Shown: piece by piece, positions 51,055-59,119 of the stretch
How positions within the stretch are numbered: the first letter of the stretch is position 1
Layout of the letters: every line of letters begins with the position of its first letter
Translations under genes and position numbers: made by a program
Source: Corynebacterium pseudokroppenstedtii
GTDB taxonomy: Bacteria; Actinomycetota; Actinomycetes; Mycobacteriales; Mycobacteriaceae
Length of the DNA: 64,000 nt
Direction: 5' to 3'
Assembly: GCF_019754945.1 (NCBI RefSeq)
Contig: NZ_JAEUWU010000003.1
Location: forward strand, 62,001 to 126,000
The notes under the pieces: model-generated
Told to the model about the DNA's origin: nothing
The model's input: the letters and a program-made list of their open reading frames with translations, nothing else
Databases searched by the model: none

Positions 51055-53100
51055 ATGGCGACGGCGAACCAGGGACAACGCTCGTCACGGGACGTGTCGA
51101 AGCCAGGTCAGCAGCTCACCTTCGACTTCGGAAAAGACTTCGACCGTGACGTGGAGTTCTATCGCCGTGCCGACGACGCCCCCGTTTTCCTCAGCACGGC
51201 GGTGGACTCCTACTCGGACCGCGATGCCCCGATTCGACGTCGGCTCATGTTGGCCTGGCTGTGGCTCCGCCCCGACCCCGTCGGTGTAGTCCTGGGCACA
51301 GTCGCGTTCTTGATGGCCATGACCCCATCCCTCCTGCCGCGCACATGGCTCTTCCAAGGTGTGGTCTGTGGCGTGTCGGCCGTGACGGCCTACGCGCTCG
51401 GCGTGGTCATCCACTGGATTTGGGATCTGTGGCTCGACGACCTCATTGCGCCCCGGGTGGAGGATCTGTCCTTGCGCCTGCCCCGATGGCGGTGGGGGTC
51501 GGACCGTCGGCTCGAAACAGCGATGCGTCGTTTAGAGGCCGAAGCACGAAAACCCACTTTCATGGGCGGATCGTTACGTTTCCGGTGGCGTTTCGCTCTT
51601 GACGTGGCGCTGTTTATCGCCGTCCCCGTTGCGACGATCATCATGTCTCTGTTTGCGGTCCGGTGGCAGAACCAGATCGCCCGGACGATGGGGGCGGAAG
51701 CCTACACGCCGGCAAAGTTCTTGCTGGTCATCCCGGTAGGCCTGGGCCTGTGGGCCGCTGTGGTGGGCGTTGTCCGCGTGCTCATCAACCTCGTTGAGTG
51801 GTTGGCCGATCATGGCCCGCAGCGATGGGGAGATGCCACGAGAACCATCGCCGCGTGGCTCGTCGTTGTCGTCGTCCTGGTTTTTGTGGGCGACAAAATC
51901 GTCCCCGGAACGACGATGTCCGTGGCAGAACGGGTGTTCTCGGTGCGCAATAACAAGATCCGTTCTGACCTGGTCCAGCCGACGGTCCCGGAGCGCTCGG
52001 GCAGCCCACAGTCCGAGGCGTCCTGGGACGGGCTTGGTGCATTTGGCACGCGGTTCACGGGATTGGGCTTGCATAAAGATGAGCTGGAAGAGCTCACCGG
52101 CCAGCCCGCAAAGGAGCCGATCCGTGTCTACGGCGGGCTCAAGAACGAGCCGGATGATCAAGCCCGCGCGAATCTCGTCGTCCGTGAGTTGGAGCGAACA
52201 CATGCCGCCAACCGTGAGGTTCTCTTTGTTATCCCGACGACGGGAACTGGTTGGGTGAACCCGACTGCCGCTCAGGCCATCGAATTGATGTTTAATGGCA
52301 ATACCGCGATTGCTGCGGATCAGTATTCGTTCCTCCCCAGTGGTTTGCAGTTCGTCGCGGACAGGGAGCGCGTGAAAGAGGCCGGCAAGGTCCTCATTAA
52401 CACTGTGGTCGATTGGTGGAATACGCTGCCGAAAGATCATCGGCCGCGAATTTATGTCTACGGCGAATCCCTGGGAACCTCCGCTGGTGAGGGTGCTTTT
52501 TCCGGCCTGCGCGACATCGTGAACTCGGTCAATGGTGTCCTGTGGGTGGGGCCGCAGAATAGCAACAATTTGTGGAGCCAATTTGTAGCCCGACGCGACC
52601 TGGGAACTCCGGAAGTAGAGCCCACCTATTCCGATGGGCTGACCGTGCGCTTCGCCAACGGCCCGAAGAAAATTTGGTCTTGGGAAGAGTCACACGAACC
52701 AGCAACCCGTGAAGATAGCCCGCTGTGGCCGGGTCCACGCGTACTGTATTTGCAGCACCCATCGGATCCGGTGGTGTGGTGGTCGCCGAAACTCCTCTTC
52801 CAACGACCTGATTGGTTGAAAGAACCGCCCAAGGGGGATCGTTCGCCAGCGATGACATGGGTGCCGATCCTCACGTTCTGGCAGGTCACGCTGGATCTCC
52901 CCGTCGCCGCGAATGTCCCCAACGGTCACGGCCACAACTATGGCTTTCAGCTCCTCGACGGGTTGGCGGCCGTTGCCGGGAACGGGAAATTCACCCAAGA
53001 CGACATGCCACGTCTGAAAAAGCAATTGGCGACGGCCATGGAAGGGCAAGGCCCTGAAAAGGAAGTCGGCGTCGACCAAAAGAAGATGAACGGCAACTAG
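51055..53100 (+). CDS. Abhydrolase_9 family membrane alpha/beta-hydrolase
   Basis: The 681-residue protein has an N-terminal region with four or five membrane segments (about residues 75-290) followed by an extracytoplasmic hydrolase-like domain. The nucleophile elbow is YGESLGTSAGEGAFSG near 475, and a late NVPNGHGHNYG near 620 probably supplies the His. PTVPERSGSPQSEASWDGLG and FVIPTTGTGWVNPTA type motifs belong to the family, which is widespread in actinobacteria and uncharacterised. GACCAGGAGGGTAGCGG precedes the ATG. A role in envelope lipid or glycan modification is a guess. Confidence 0.85.
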   Translation: MATANQGQRSSRDVSKPGQQLTFDFGKDFDRDVEFYRRADDAPVFLSTAVDSYSDRDAPIRRRLMLAWLWLRPDPVGVVLGTVAFLMAMTPSLLPRTWLFQGVVCGVSAVTAYALGVVIHWIWDLWLDDLIAPRVEDLSLRLPRWRWGSDRRLETAMRRLEAEARKPTFMGGSLRFRWRFALDVALFIAVPVATIIMSLFAVRWQNQIARTMGAEAYTPAKFLLVIPVGLGLWAAVVGVVRVLINLVEWLADHGPQRWGDATRTIAAWLVVVVVLVFVGDKIVPGTTMSVAERVFSVRNNKIRSDLVQPTVPERSGSPQSEASWDGLGAFGTRFTGLGLHKDELEELTGQPAKEPIRVYGGLKNEPDDQARANLVVRELERTHAANREVLFVIPTTGTGWVNPTAAQAIELMFNGNTAIAADQYSFLPSGLQFVADRERVKEAGKVLINTVVDWWNTLPKDHRPRIYVYGESLGTSAGEGAFSGLRDIVNSVNGVLWVGPQNSNNLWSQFVARRDLGTPEVEPTYSDGLTVRFANGPKKIWSWEESHEPATREDSPLWPGPRVLYLQHPSDPVVWWSPKLLFQRPDWLKEPPKGDRSPAMTWVPILTFWQVTLDLPVAANVPNGHGHNYGFQLLDGLAAVAGNGKFTQDDMPRLKKQLATAMEGQGPEKEVGVDQKKMNGN

Positions 53101-53192
53101 CGCAGGGGTGCTCCGCCGGCACGACGACCCCCGCCGCGAGTACCGTCGTTGCAGGGACCTCCACCCCCGCCGCGAAGCCGGAGCCGAATCGC

Positions 53193-53198
53193 TACCCT
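53193..53198 (+). promoter_or_regulatory. -10 element of the monooxygenase gene
   Basis: TACCCT, seven nt before the ATG at 53206. Confidence 0.45.
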
Positions 53199-53205
53199 GG
53201 ATGCC

Positions 53206-53541
53206 ATGATTCTTATTAACGTGAGGTACCGCCCGAAGCCAGAATTCGTGGAGTCCTTCCGCGAGAAAATGGATGAATTCACCCAGGCATGCCGCCAGGA
53301 ACCGGGATGCCTGTTCTTCCAGTGGTACCGGAACACCGATGACCCCAACGAATACATTCTGATCGAGGCCTACAAGGATGCGGAGGCCGGCAAGGTTCAC
53401 GCCGAGTCCGAGCACTTTGCCAAGGGCATTGAGGAGATGAACAAAGTCCTGCAGTCCAGGCCGAAGATTATCAACACGACCATGGAAGATCGTTCCGGCT
53501 GGGACGATATGTCCGAGGTCACCATTGATGGTGATGAGTGA
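53206..53541 (+). CDS. Antibiotic biosynthesis monooxygenase (ABM) domain protein
   Basis: This 111-residue protein has a single ABM ferredoxin-like domain: MILINVRYRPKPEFVESFRE, then EPGCLFFQWYRNTDDPNEY and the conserved HAESEHFAKGIEEM. Relatives include YgiN-type quinol monooxygenases, and many act as small dimeric enzymes or detoxifiers. The start is fixed by the leaderless -10 and by the domain beginning directly at Met1. A possible upstream extension of 19 codons is Pro/Arg-rich and unlike the family. Confidence 0.87.
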   Translation: MILINVRYRPKPEFVESFREKMDEFTQACRQEPGCLFFQWYRNTDDPNEYILIEAYKDAEAGKVHAESEHFAKGIEEMNKVLQSRPKIINTTMEDRSGWDDMSEVTIDGDE

Positions 53542-53591
53542 TATTTTCACTCAACAGCACGTGTGACATTACAGGGGCGTAGGTAGCGCGT

Positions 53592-53597
53592 TATCCT
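53592..53597 (+). promoter_or_regulatory. -10 element of sdaA
   Basis: TATCCT, seven nt before the ATG at 53605. Confidence 0.5.
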
Positions 53598-53604
53598 CGT
53601 CCAT

Positions 53605-55068
53605 ATGACTGTGAGCACATTTGAACTATTTCGCATTGGTGTGGGGCCATCGAGTTCGCACACTGTGGGACCAATGCGTGCTGGGCTCGAATTTGCACGC
53701 AGCTTACGTGAGCGCTTAACGACGACGTCGGCCGACGACGTCCCCGCCACGGCCGATTCGGGTCTTGCCGACGATGAATACGTCGAGCTGGTCGGTGGCG
53801 CTGTCACTCAGGATCCGGAGAGCATCACCGTTATTCTCTACGGCTCGCTCGCCGCGACCGGGGCCGGGCACGGAACCTTAGGCGCGTGCCTGTTGGGACT
53901 CGACGGGGCAGATCCGGCGACCGTTGACCCCGACTTCATGGGGCCACGCTTGGAGGAGATCCGGCACACACGAAAGATTAATCTTGCGGGAGACGAATCC
54001 CTGCAGGTCCAGTGCGGTTTTGAAGATATCGTCCTTCGGCCGACGGTTGTGCGGACCATTCATACTAATGCGGTCACATTTTCTGCCATTGTGCGTGGTC
54101 AGCGCTATAAGCAGACCTTCTATTCCATTGGTGGGGGCTTTATCCGAACGAAGGAAGAAGTTCCTGACCAAGACGCCTTGACCGGACCTTGGTTATTCAC
54201 CTCGAGTAAGGAGCTCGTGGCGAAAGCCGAGCAGCTGGGAGGTTCTGTCGCGGAAGTTCAACGCAAGTGTGAGCAGTCGAGGAGAAGCGATCCGCAGATC
54301 AACGCCGACCTTGACGCCATCGCGCAAGCTATGTCTGACTGTGCCAAACGTGGAGTGAGCCAGGAGGGTATTTTGCCCGGTGGCCTGGGCGTGCGACGCC
54401 GTGCCCAGAAGTGGTACAGCGACCTTATTATTGATGATCCGCATCAGACTGCCGAGTTTTCCACTGACTGGGTGAACTTGGTTGCTCTCGCGGTCAACGA
54501 AGAAAACGCTGCTGGTGGTCGCGTTGTGACAGCCCCGACGAATGGGGCGGCGGGGATTATTCCAGCGGTCGGTTTTTATGCGCTCACCTTCACCCCGGCC
54601 GGCCGCAAGGACCCGCAGGATACTGCGCGACGGTTCCTCTTAGCTGCTGCGGCAGTGGGGTCCTTATATAAGGAGAGGGCCTCAATTTCCGGGGCCGAAG
54701 TGGGATGCCAGGGCGAAGTGGGCTCAGCAGCATCGATGGCCGCTGCGGGGCTGGCCGAGGTCTTGGGCGGAACACCCCAGCAAGTGGAAAATGCCGCCGA
54801 AATCGCGATGGAACATTCCCTAGGCCTCACCTGTGATCCGATTAGCGGGCTGGTGCAGGTCCCATGCATCGAACGGAACGCCATTTCTGCTGGTAAAGCT
54901 ATCAATGCGGCGCGTATGTCCTTGCGTGGCGACGGCACCCACCGGGTGAGCCTGGATGAAGTCATCACCACGATGAAGGAAACCGGCGCGGATATGTCGG
55001 ATCGCTATAAGGAGACCGCCGGCGGTGGACTTGCGTTGCACGTCGCCGTCAATGTGCCTGAATGTTAG
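53605..55068 (+). CDS. sdaA: L-serine ammonia-lyase, single-chain iron-sulfur type
   Basis: This 487-residue enzyme deaminates serine to pyruvate with a [4Fe-4S] cluster. [20 protein letters not shown] at the N-terminus starts the beta domain, and the alpha domain has [20 protein letters not shown] near 310. Cluster cysteines lie in [18 protein letters not shown] near 370, [19 protein letters not shown] near 410-425. It is the fused beta-alpha form, as in E. coli SdaA. Confidence 0.96.
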   Translation: MTVSTFELFRIGVGPSSSHTVGPMRAGLEFARSLRERLTTTSADDVPATADSGLADDEYVELVGGAVTQDPESITVILYGSLAATGAGHGTLGACLLGLDGADPATVDPDFMGPRLEEIRHTRKINLAGDESLQVQCGFEDIVLRPTVVRTIHTNAVTFSAIVRGQRYKQTFYSIGGGFIRTKEEVPDQDALTGPWLFTSSKELVAKAEQLGGSVAEVQRKCEQSRRSDPQINADLDAIAQAMSDCAKRGVSQEGILPGGLGVRRRAQKWYSDLIIDDPHQTAEFSTDWVNLVALAVNEENAAGGRVVTAPTNGAAGIIPAVGFYALTFTPAGRKDPQDTARRFLLAAAAVGSLYKERASISGAEVGCQGEVGSAASMAAAGLAEVLGGTPQQVENAAEIAMEHSLGLTCDPISGLVQVPCIERNAISAGKAINAARMSLRGDGTHRVSLDEVITTMKETGADMSDRYKETAGGGLALHVAVNVPEC

Positions 55069-55131
55069 GTTTCACCTGCCGGTATGTACTATTCGAAGTA
55101 GGGTATGTGATCAACCAGGAGAGGCCCCACG

Positions 55132-56052
55132 ATGAGCGATTCGCCGCAGACCACGAATGCACAGGATTCTGGCTCAGAGGAATCACGGCAGAAACCGAAG
55201 AAACTCGACCGGAAAGCCTACGAAAAAGAGCTCAAGCGTCTGCAAGCTGAACTCGTGGAAATGCAGCAGTGGGTGGTATCCACTGGCGCCCGCCTGGTCA
55301 TCATCATGGAGGGCCGCGATGCCGCAGGTAAGGGCTCTGCCATCAAGCGGATCACCCAGTATCTCAACCCCAGGACCTGCCGCATTGAGGCCCTGCCAGC
55401 CCCGAACTCGCGTGAGCAAGGGCAGTGGTATTTCCAGCGCTACGTCGAAAAATTGCCGACGAAGGGCGAGATCGTCATCTTCGACCGATCGTGGTACAAC
55501 CGCGCTGGTGTGGAACGTGTGATGGGGTTCGCGACGTCGGAAGAGTACCGACGTTTCCTCCACCAGGCACCGATTTTCGAGCGCCTCCTCGTCGAAGACG
55601 GGATCATGCTGCGTAAGTATTGGTTCTCGGTGTCCGACGAAGAGCAGCTACGTCGATTCGAGTCGCGCCGGGACGACCCATTGCGTCGGTGGAAACTATC
55701 GCCGATGGATATGCAGTCCATCACCCGGTGGGAGGACTACTCGAAGGCGAAGGACGAGATGTTCGTCCACACGGATATTCCCACCGCGCCGTGGTACACC
55801 GTCGAGAGCGAGGATAAAAAGCGGTCGCGTATCAACGTGATCAACCATCTGCTTTCGTCGATTCCGTATGAGCACATTGAGCAGGACATTCCTGAAATGC
55901 CCGAGCGCCCTGCGCGACGCGACTATGAGCGTCCTCCGCGGAGTGATTTCCGCTATGTGCCTGATGTGGCTTCGAACTTAGAGAAAGACAAGGTCAAGGA
56001 GAAAAAGAAGGCTAAGAAGAAGGGCAAGAAGAACAAGGATAAGAAGAAGTAA
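55132..56052 (+). CDS. ppk2: Polyphosphate kinase 2 family protein
   Basis: This 306-residue kinase transfers phosphate between polyphosphate and nucleotides. Walker A is in IIMEGRDAAGKGSAIKRI near residue 60, EQGQWYFQRYVEKLPTKGEI follows, and the Walker B/lid pair is FDRSWYNRAGVERVMGF near 120. RDDPLRRWKLSPMD near 182 is the class I PPK2 pattern. The last 25 residues are almost all Lys with a few Gly, Asp and Asn. AGGAGAGGCCCCACG precedes the ATG. Confidence 0.94.
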   Translation: MSDSPQTTNAQDSGSEESRQKPKKLDRKAYEKELKRLQAELVEMQQWVVSTGARLVIIMEGRDAAGKGSAIKRITQYLNPRTCRIEALPAPNSREQGQWYFQRYVEKLPTKGEIVIFDRSWYNRAGVERVMGFATSEEYRRFLHQAPIFERLLVEDGIMLRKYWFSVSDEEQLRRFESRRDDPLRRWKLSPMDMQSITRWEDYSKAKDEMFVHTDIPTAPWYTVESEDKKRSRINVINHLLSSIPYEHIEQDIPEMPERPARRDYERPPRSDFRYVPDVASNLEKDKVKEKKKAKKKGKKNKDKKK

Positions 56053-56180
56053 TCACTGCTGGGGAGTCACCGCTTGGGGGAGTGCGGTGCTCTCCAATCC
56101 GGGGGCATAAATGAGGGTGATTTCGCTCTTTTTTGGCGAAATCACTGTCATAAACGGGTGGGGAGTGGAAGACTGCGTTC

Positions 56181-57350
56181 ATGGCAGACGCACAGAAAAG
56201 TGACCAGCAACATAGTAGTGACAATCAGCACACCGCAGCCGGTGCAGGGGGTACCGCGTCGGTGACGTCGCCGACGGATTATGTTCACCTCTCTGTCCAC
56301 GGTTCTGTGGGCCATATCGTCCTGGACCGGCCCAAGGCGCTGAACTCGCTGAACACCGACATGTGCACGGCGATAGAGAATGCATTGACCGCGTGGTCGA
56401 CTGATCCGACGGTCGATGTTGTCGTCATTACATCGTCGACGCCCAAAGCGTACTGTGCCGGCGGCGACGTGAGGCGCGTCCGTGAACTTCAGCTTGAAGG
56501 CACGGAAGAAGGGCGTGCTGCTGCCGATGGGTTCTTCACGAACGAATATCGGATGAACGCTCTGTTGGCAGAGTTCCCGAAGCCATTCGTGGCCGTGATG
56601 AACGGCATTGTCATGGGTGGTGGCCTAGGGATTTCCTTGCACGGTTCCCACCGGGTGATTACGGAACGCACGTGGGCCTCGATGCCAGAAATGGCTATCG
56701 GTTTCTCGACGGACGTGGGAGTGTCCTACGCCATGCAGCACCTTCGCCAGCCTTATGGAGATCCCGACGGGACGACGTCGAATGGTTTAGCGCTGTTCAT
56801 GGGGTTGACGGGCTACCGCTTTACGCAGGCCGACATGTTGTGGTCGGGGATGGCCACGCACATTATTTCCTCGCACGAGGTGGAGAACTTCGTGGACGCG
56901 ATTGATGAGCACGGACTCGATTCCGCCCTAGACACCTATGCGCGCCCGGCAGCGGAGGCGGGGCCGTCGTATTTAGCTCGTCATATCGAGGAGATTAACG
57001 ACATCTTTAGCGAGGGCGATTGGTTCGATATTGAGGCGAAGCTCGATAAGGGTGGCTATGACAAGGAGCTTATCGCCGTCATTGATAACCTGCTGAGCTC
57101 TGCGAACCCATCCTCGCTGGTGGCAACGACGCTCTTATTCCGCGCGAATGAGAAGGCGGAAGATCTGCGGCAAGGCCTGAAGAATGAGTTTGAGGTAGGG
57201 AAGGTCCTGCGCTACCAGGAGAATTTTGCTGAGGGCGTGCGAGCAGTTCTGGTGGATAAAGACAATCGGGCGAGCTTTGACCCCCATGTCACCAGCGAGG
57301 TTAGCCCGGAGCCCTTTAAAGAGGCTTTGGCTGCGGCTCAATCCGAGTAA
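56181..57350 (+). CDS. 3-hydroxyisobutyryl-CoA hydrolase-type enoyl-CoA hydratase/isomerase family protein
   Basis: This 389-residue protein has the ECH_2 layout of valine-degradation hydrolases. GHIVLDRPKALNSLNTDM near residue 48, AYCAGGDVRRVRELQ near 90, MNGIVMGGGLGISLHGSHRV near 137 and the catalytic Glu of ASMPEMAIGFSTDVG near 172 are visible. The long C-terminal part, to 389, separates it from short enoyl-CoA hydratases. The first 30 residues are polar and look disordered. It is convergent with the riboflavin transporter gene. Confidence 0.88.
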   Translation: MADAQKSDQQHSSDNQHTAAGAGGTASVTSPTDYVHLSVHGSVGHIVLDRPKALNSLNTDMCTAIENALTAWSTDPTVDVVVITSSTPKAYCAGGDVRRVRELQLEGTEEGRAAADGFFTNEYRMNALLAEFPKPFVAVMNGIVMGGGLGISLHGSHRVITERTWASMPEMAIGFSTDVGVSYAMQHLRQPYGDPDGTTSNGLALFMGLTGYRFTQADMLWSGMATHIISSHEVENFVDAIDEHGLDSALDTYARPAAEAGPSYLARHIEEINDIFSEGDWFDIEAKLDKGGYDKELIAVIDNLLSSANPSSLVATTLLFRANEKAEDLRQGLKNEFEVGKVLRYQENFAEGVRAVLVDKDNRASFDPHVTSEVSPEPFKEALAAAQSE

Positions 57351-57398
57351 CGCTGCGGGTAAGGCGGCCACCACCAACGCAGCCGCCACCCACTCCGG

Positions 57399-58133
57399 CT
57401 ACACGGTGACTGAGTGTGTCTGGCGGTCCACCTGCTCGGGGCTCGTGCGTTGCTGCAACCGAGCCCACACGACAAATCCCCAGATCACGAAACCCGCGTA
57501 CACGATGTACAGCACGGCAGAAGGGTAATAGCCCGCCGCGAGAAGAAGCGGAATTCCGACGAGGTCCACACCGATCCAGATGAGCCAGAATTCCGTCCAC
57601 CCCTTCGCCATCCCGTAGGTGGCCAGCATAGAACCGACGAAAATCCAGGCATCAGACCACGGTCCCCAGGAACCCAGGGCGCTGAAGAGCCAGGCGCAGA
57701 GGATAGTTCCGACGACCGCTACACCGACCATGGTGAGTCGTTGCCGTGCCGTTGCCCAGTGAGGCTCCACGGCCGCTTCGGTCGGTTCCGAGACGATTGA
57801 TCGCGAGGGGTCGGTGTCCTGGCATTCCCGGATTCCTCGTAGCCGGGCGGCCCGCCACTGGTACCAGCCATAAGCGCTGACGATGAGGAACATCACCTGA
57901 CGCCCAGCCTGGCCGTAGAGGTCGAGATTTTGCGGGGTATCAAACACCCCACCCAAAAACACGGTGAAAAGCAGAATATTGCCGACGATACCCACCGGCC
58001 ATGCCCACACGACTCGTTTCATGCCTCCGATTGCGGAAGCGAGTCCAAAGAGGTTTCCGATGATTTCACGCCACAGAATGGGATAGCCGGCGATGACGAC
58101 TGTGGCGTCGAGAAGGTGAGAAAAAGGATTCAC
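57399..58133 (-). CDS. ribM: PnuC-family riboflavin transporter (RibM/PnuX)
   Basis: This 244-residue membrane protein has the PnuC fold: VVIAGYPILWREIIGNLFGL at the start, WAWPVGIVGNILLFTVFLGG near 43, DLYGQAGRQVMFLIVSAYGWYQW near 70, and later WTEFWLIWIGVDLVGIPLL. PnuC proteins carry nicotinamide riboside, but the FMN riboswitch in its leader shows that this one serves riboflavin, like RibM of C. glutamicum. The GTG start at 58133 follows ACGGAGAACATC. A polar insertion of about 35 residues (near 105-140) splits two membrane segments. Confidence 0.9.
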   Translation of the reverse strand: MNPFSHLLDATVVIAGYPILWREIIGNLFGLASAIGGMKRVVWAWPVGIVGNILLFTVFLGGVFDTPQNLDLYGQAGRQVMFLIVSAYGWYQWRAARLRGIRECQDTDPSRSIVSEPTEAAVEPHWATARQRLTMVGVAVVGTILCAWLFSALGSWGPWSDAWIFVGSMLATYGMAKGWTEFWLIWIGVDLVGIPLLLAAGYYPSAVLYIVYAGFVIWGFVVWARLQQRTSPEQVDRQTHSVTV

Positions 58134-58181
58134 GATGTTCTCCGTAGCAAGACGACGTGATCCTCAGAGGCATACAGAAAT

Positions 58182-58347
58182 ACATTCTCTTCCATCCGGA
58201 CTGTGACCGTCGGCTCCGGAATTGCACCGGATCTGCTCGACCCCTCATGTGCACATCTTTGCACGTGAGAGCGCTCGCGGGCTTGCCTCTTCGTCTCTGT
58301 CAGAAGGGGCTTACCGCCGGTGGGGAATTTCACCCCGCCCTGAGAAC
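58182..58347 (-). promoter_or_regulatory. FMN riboswitch (RFN element)
   Basis: On the minus strand the conserved blocks occur in order: AGGGCGGGGTGAAATTCCCC, ACCGGCGGTA, AGCCCGCGAGCGC, GATCCGGTGCAATTCCGGA, GCCGACGGT and ACAGTCCGGATGGAAGAGA. The 3' end lies about 50 nt before the GTG of ribM. FMN binding would lower expression, most likely by hiding the ribosome-binding site, since no T-run terminator follows. Confidence 0.95.
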
Positions 58348-58375
58348 GAACTCTATGTTACTCACCCACACAAAT

Positions 58376-58413
58376 GGCGCTGCCACAACCCAATAATGAG
58401 TCGTGACAGCGCC
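58376..58413 (-). terminator. Terminator-like hairpin after the tetR gene
   Basis: GGCGCTGCCACAAC (58376-58389) pairs over 14 positions with GTCGTGACAGCGCC (58400-58413), allowing two G-U pairs. On the minus strand ATTTGTG follows. It separates the mmpL-tetR transcript from the FMN riboswitch. Confidence 0.6.
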
Positions 58414-58474
58414 AGGAGGTCACACCCGCCGCCGAATGTGAACTGCAGAGTCCGGCAGCGGGGTGGGGTAGTGG

Positions 58475-59119
58475 TTACGCGACAGGTGCGTCGATAAAAC
58501 GATCACGGATTGTTGCGAAGGATTCGTTCATTGTTGTCAGAAACTCCTCCTTGGCAATTCCCTGATCAGCCAGAGACTTACCGCGTCGTAAACCGAAGCT
58601 TGTGATGACCGCGTTGATTGCGGCAATAGAGAGCTCGTAGAGCAAACACACGTGCAGGGAATGAGGAGAGACCGAGGTGCCGCGCCGGGTCGATTCGCGA
58701 GCGGCGATGGCATCATGCATGGTCTCAATATTCGCTTTGCACTGATCAGCGAACTCGGAATTGTCGGATCTCAGCAGATAGAGCCCGATGGCTTCCGGGT
58801 TCGTTGCCGCCCATCCCTTATCGAAGATGGTGCGAATGAGCTCTTCGGCCGCGTGCTCGAAGCATGAGATCGTGTCCCATTCTGCGGGTGCATGTTCAAT
58901 AATCGACGCAAACGAATCAAGCAGATTAGAGCACTGAAACTGCAGGGCTTCATTGACTGAGGAGAAGTAATTGTGGAATGTCCGCACGGACACTCCGGCC
59001 TCCTCAGCAACCGCCGCCACGGTTAACCCCTCGATACCTCGATGGGTGATCACCGTGAGCGTCGCGTCCTCGATTGCTTGTCTCGTGGCCGCTTTCTTCG
59101 ATTCACGAAGGCCAGTCAT
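58475..59119 (-). CDS. TetR family transcriptional regulator
   Basis: This 214-residue regulator has an N-terminal HTH: KKAATRQAIEDATLTVITHR, then TVAAVAEEAGVSVRTFHNYF and SSVNEAL. The C-terminal ligand domain is not conserved. Its ATG overlaps the stop of the upstream MMPL gene (TAATG), so both are translated from one mRNA. This arrangement predicts feedback repression of the mmpL-tetR operon; the inverted repeat at 61668-61684 is the likely operator. Confidence 0.92.
   Translation of the reverse strand: MTGLRESKKAATRQAIEDATLTVITHRGIEGLTVAAVAEEAGVSVRTFHNYFSSVNEALQFQCSNLLDSFASIIEHAPAEWDTISCFEHAAEELIRTIFDKGWAATNPEAIGLYLLRSDNSEFADQCKANIETMHDAIAARESTRRGTSVSPHSLHVCLLYELSIAAINAVITSFGLRRGKSLADQGIAKEEFLTTMNESFATIRDRFIDAPVA

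Noticed and set aside
51574..53550. Two long minus-strand ORFs (335 and 286 residues) under the Abhydrolase_9 and ABM genes
   Set aside because: They are antisense to well-supported genes, have biased composition and no recognisable domains.
57399..58133. Annotation as a nicotinamide riboside transporter PnuC
   Set aside because: The FMN riboswitch in the leader points to riboflavin.
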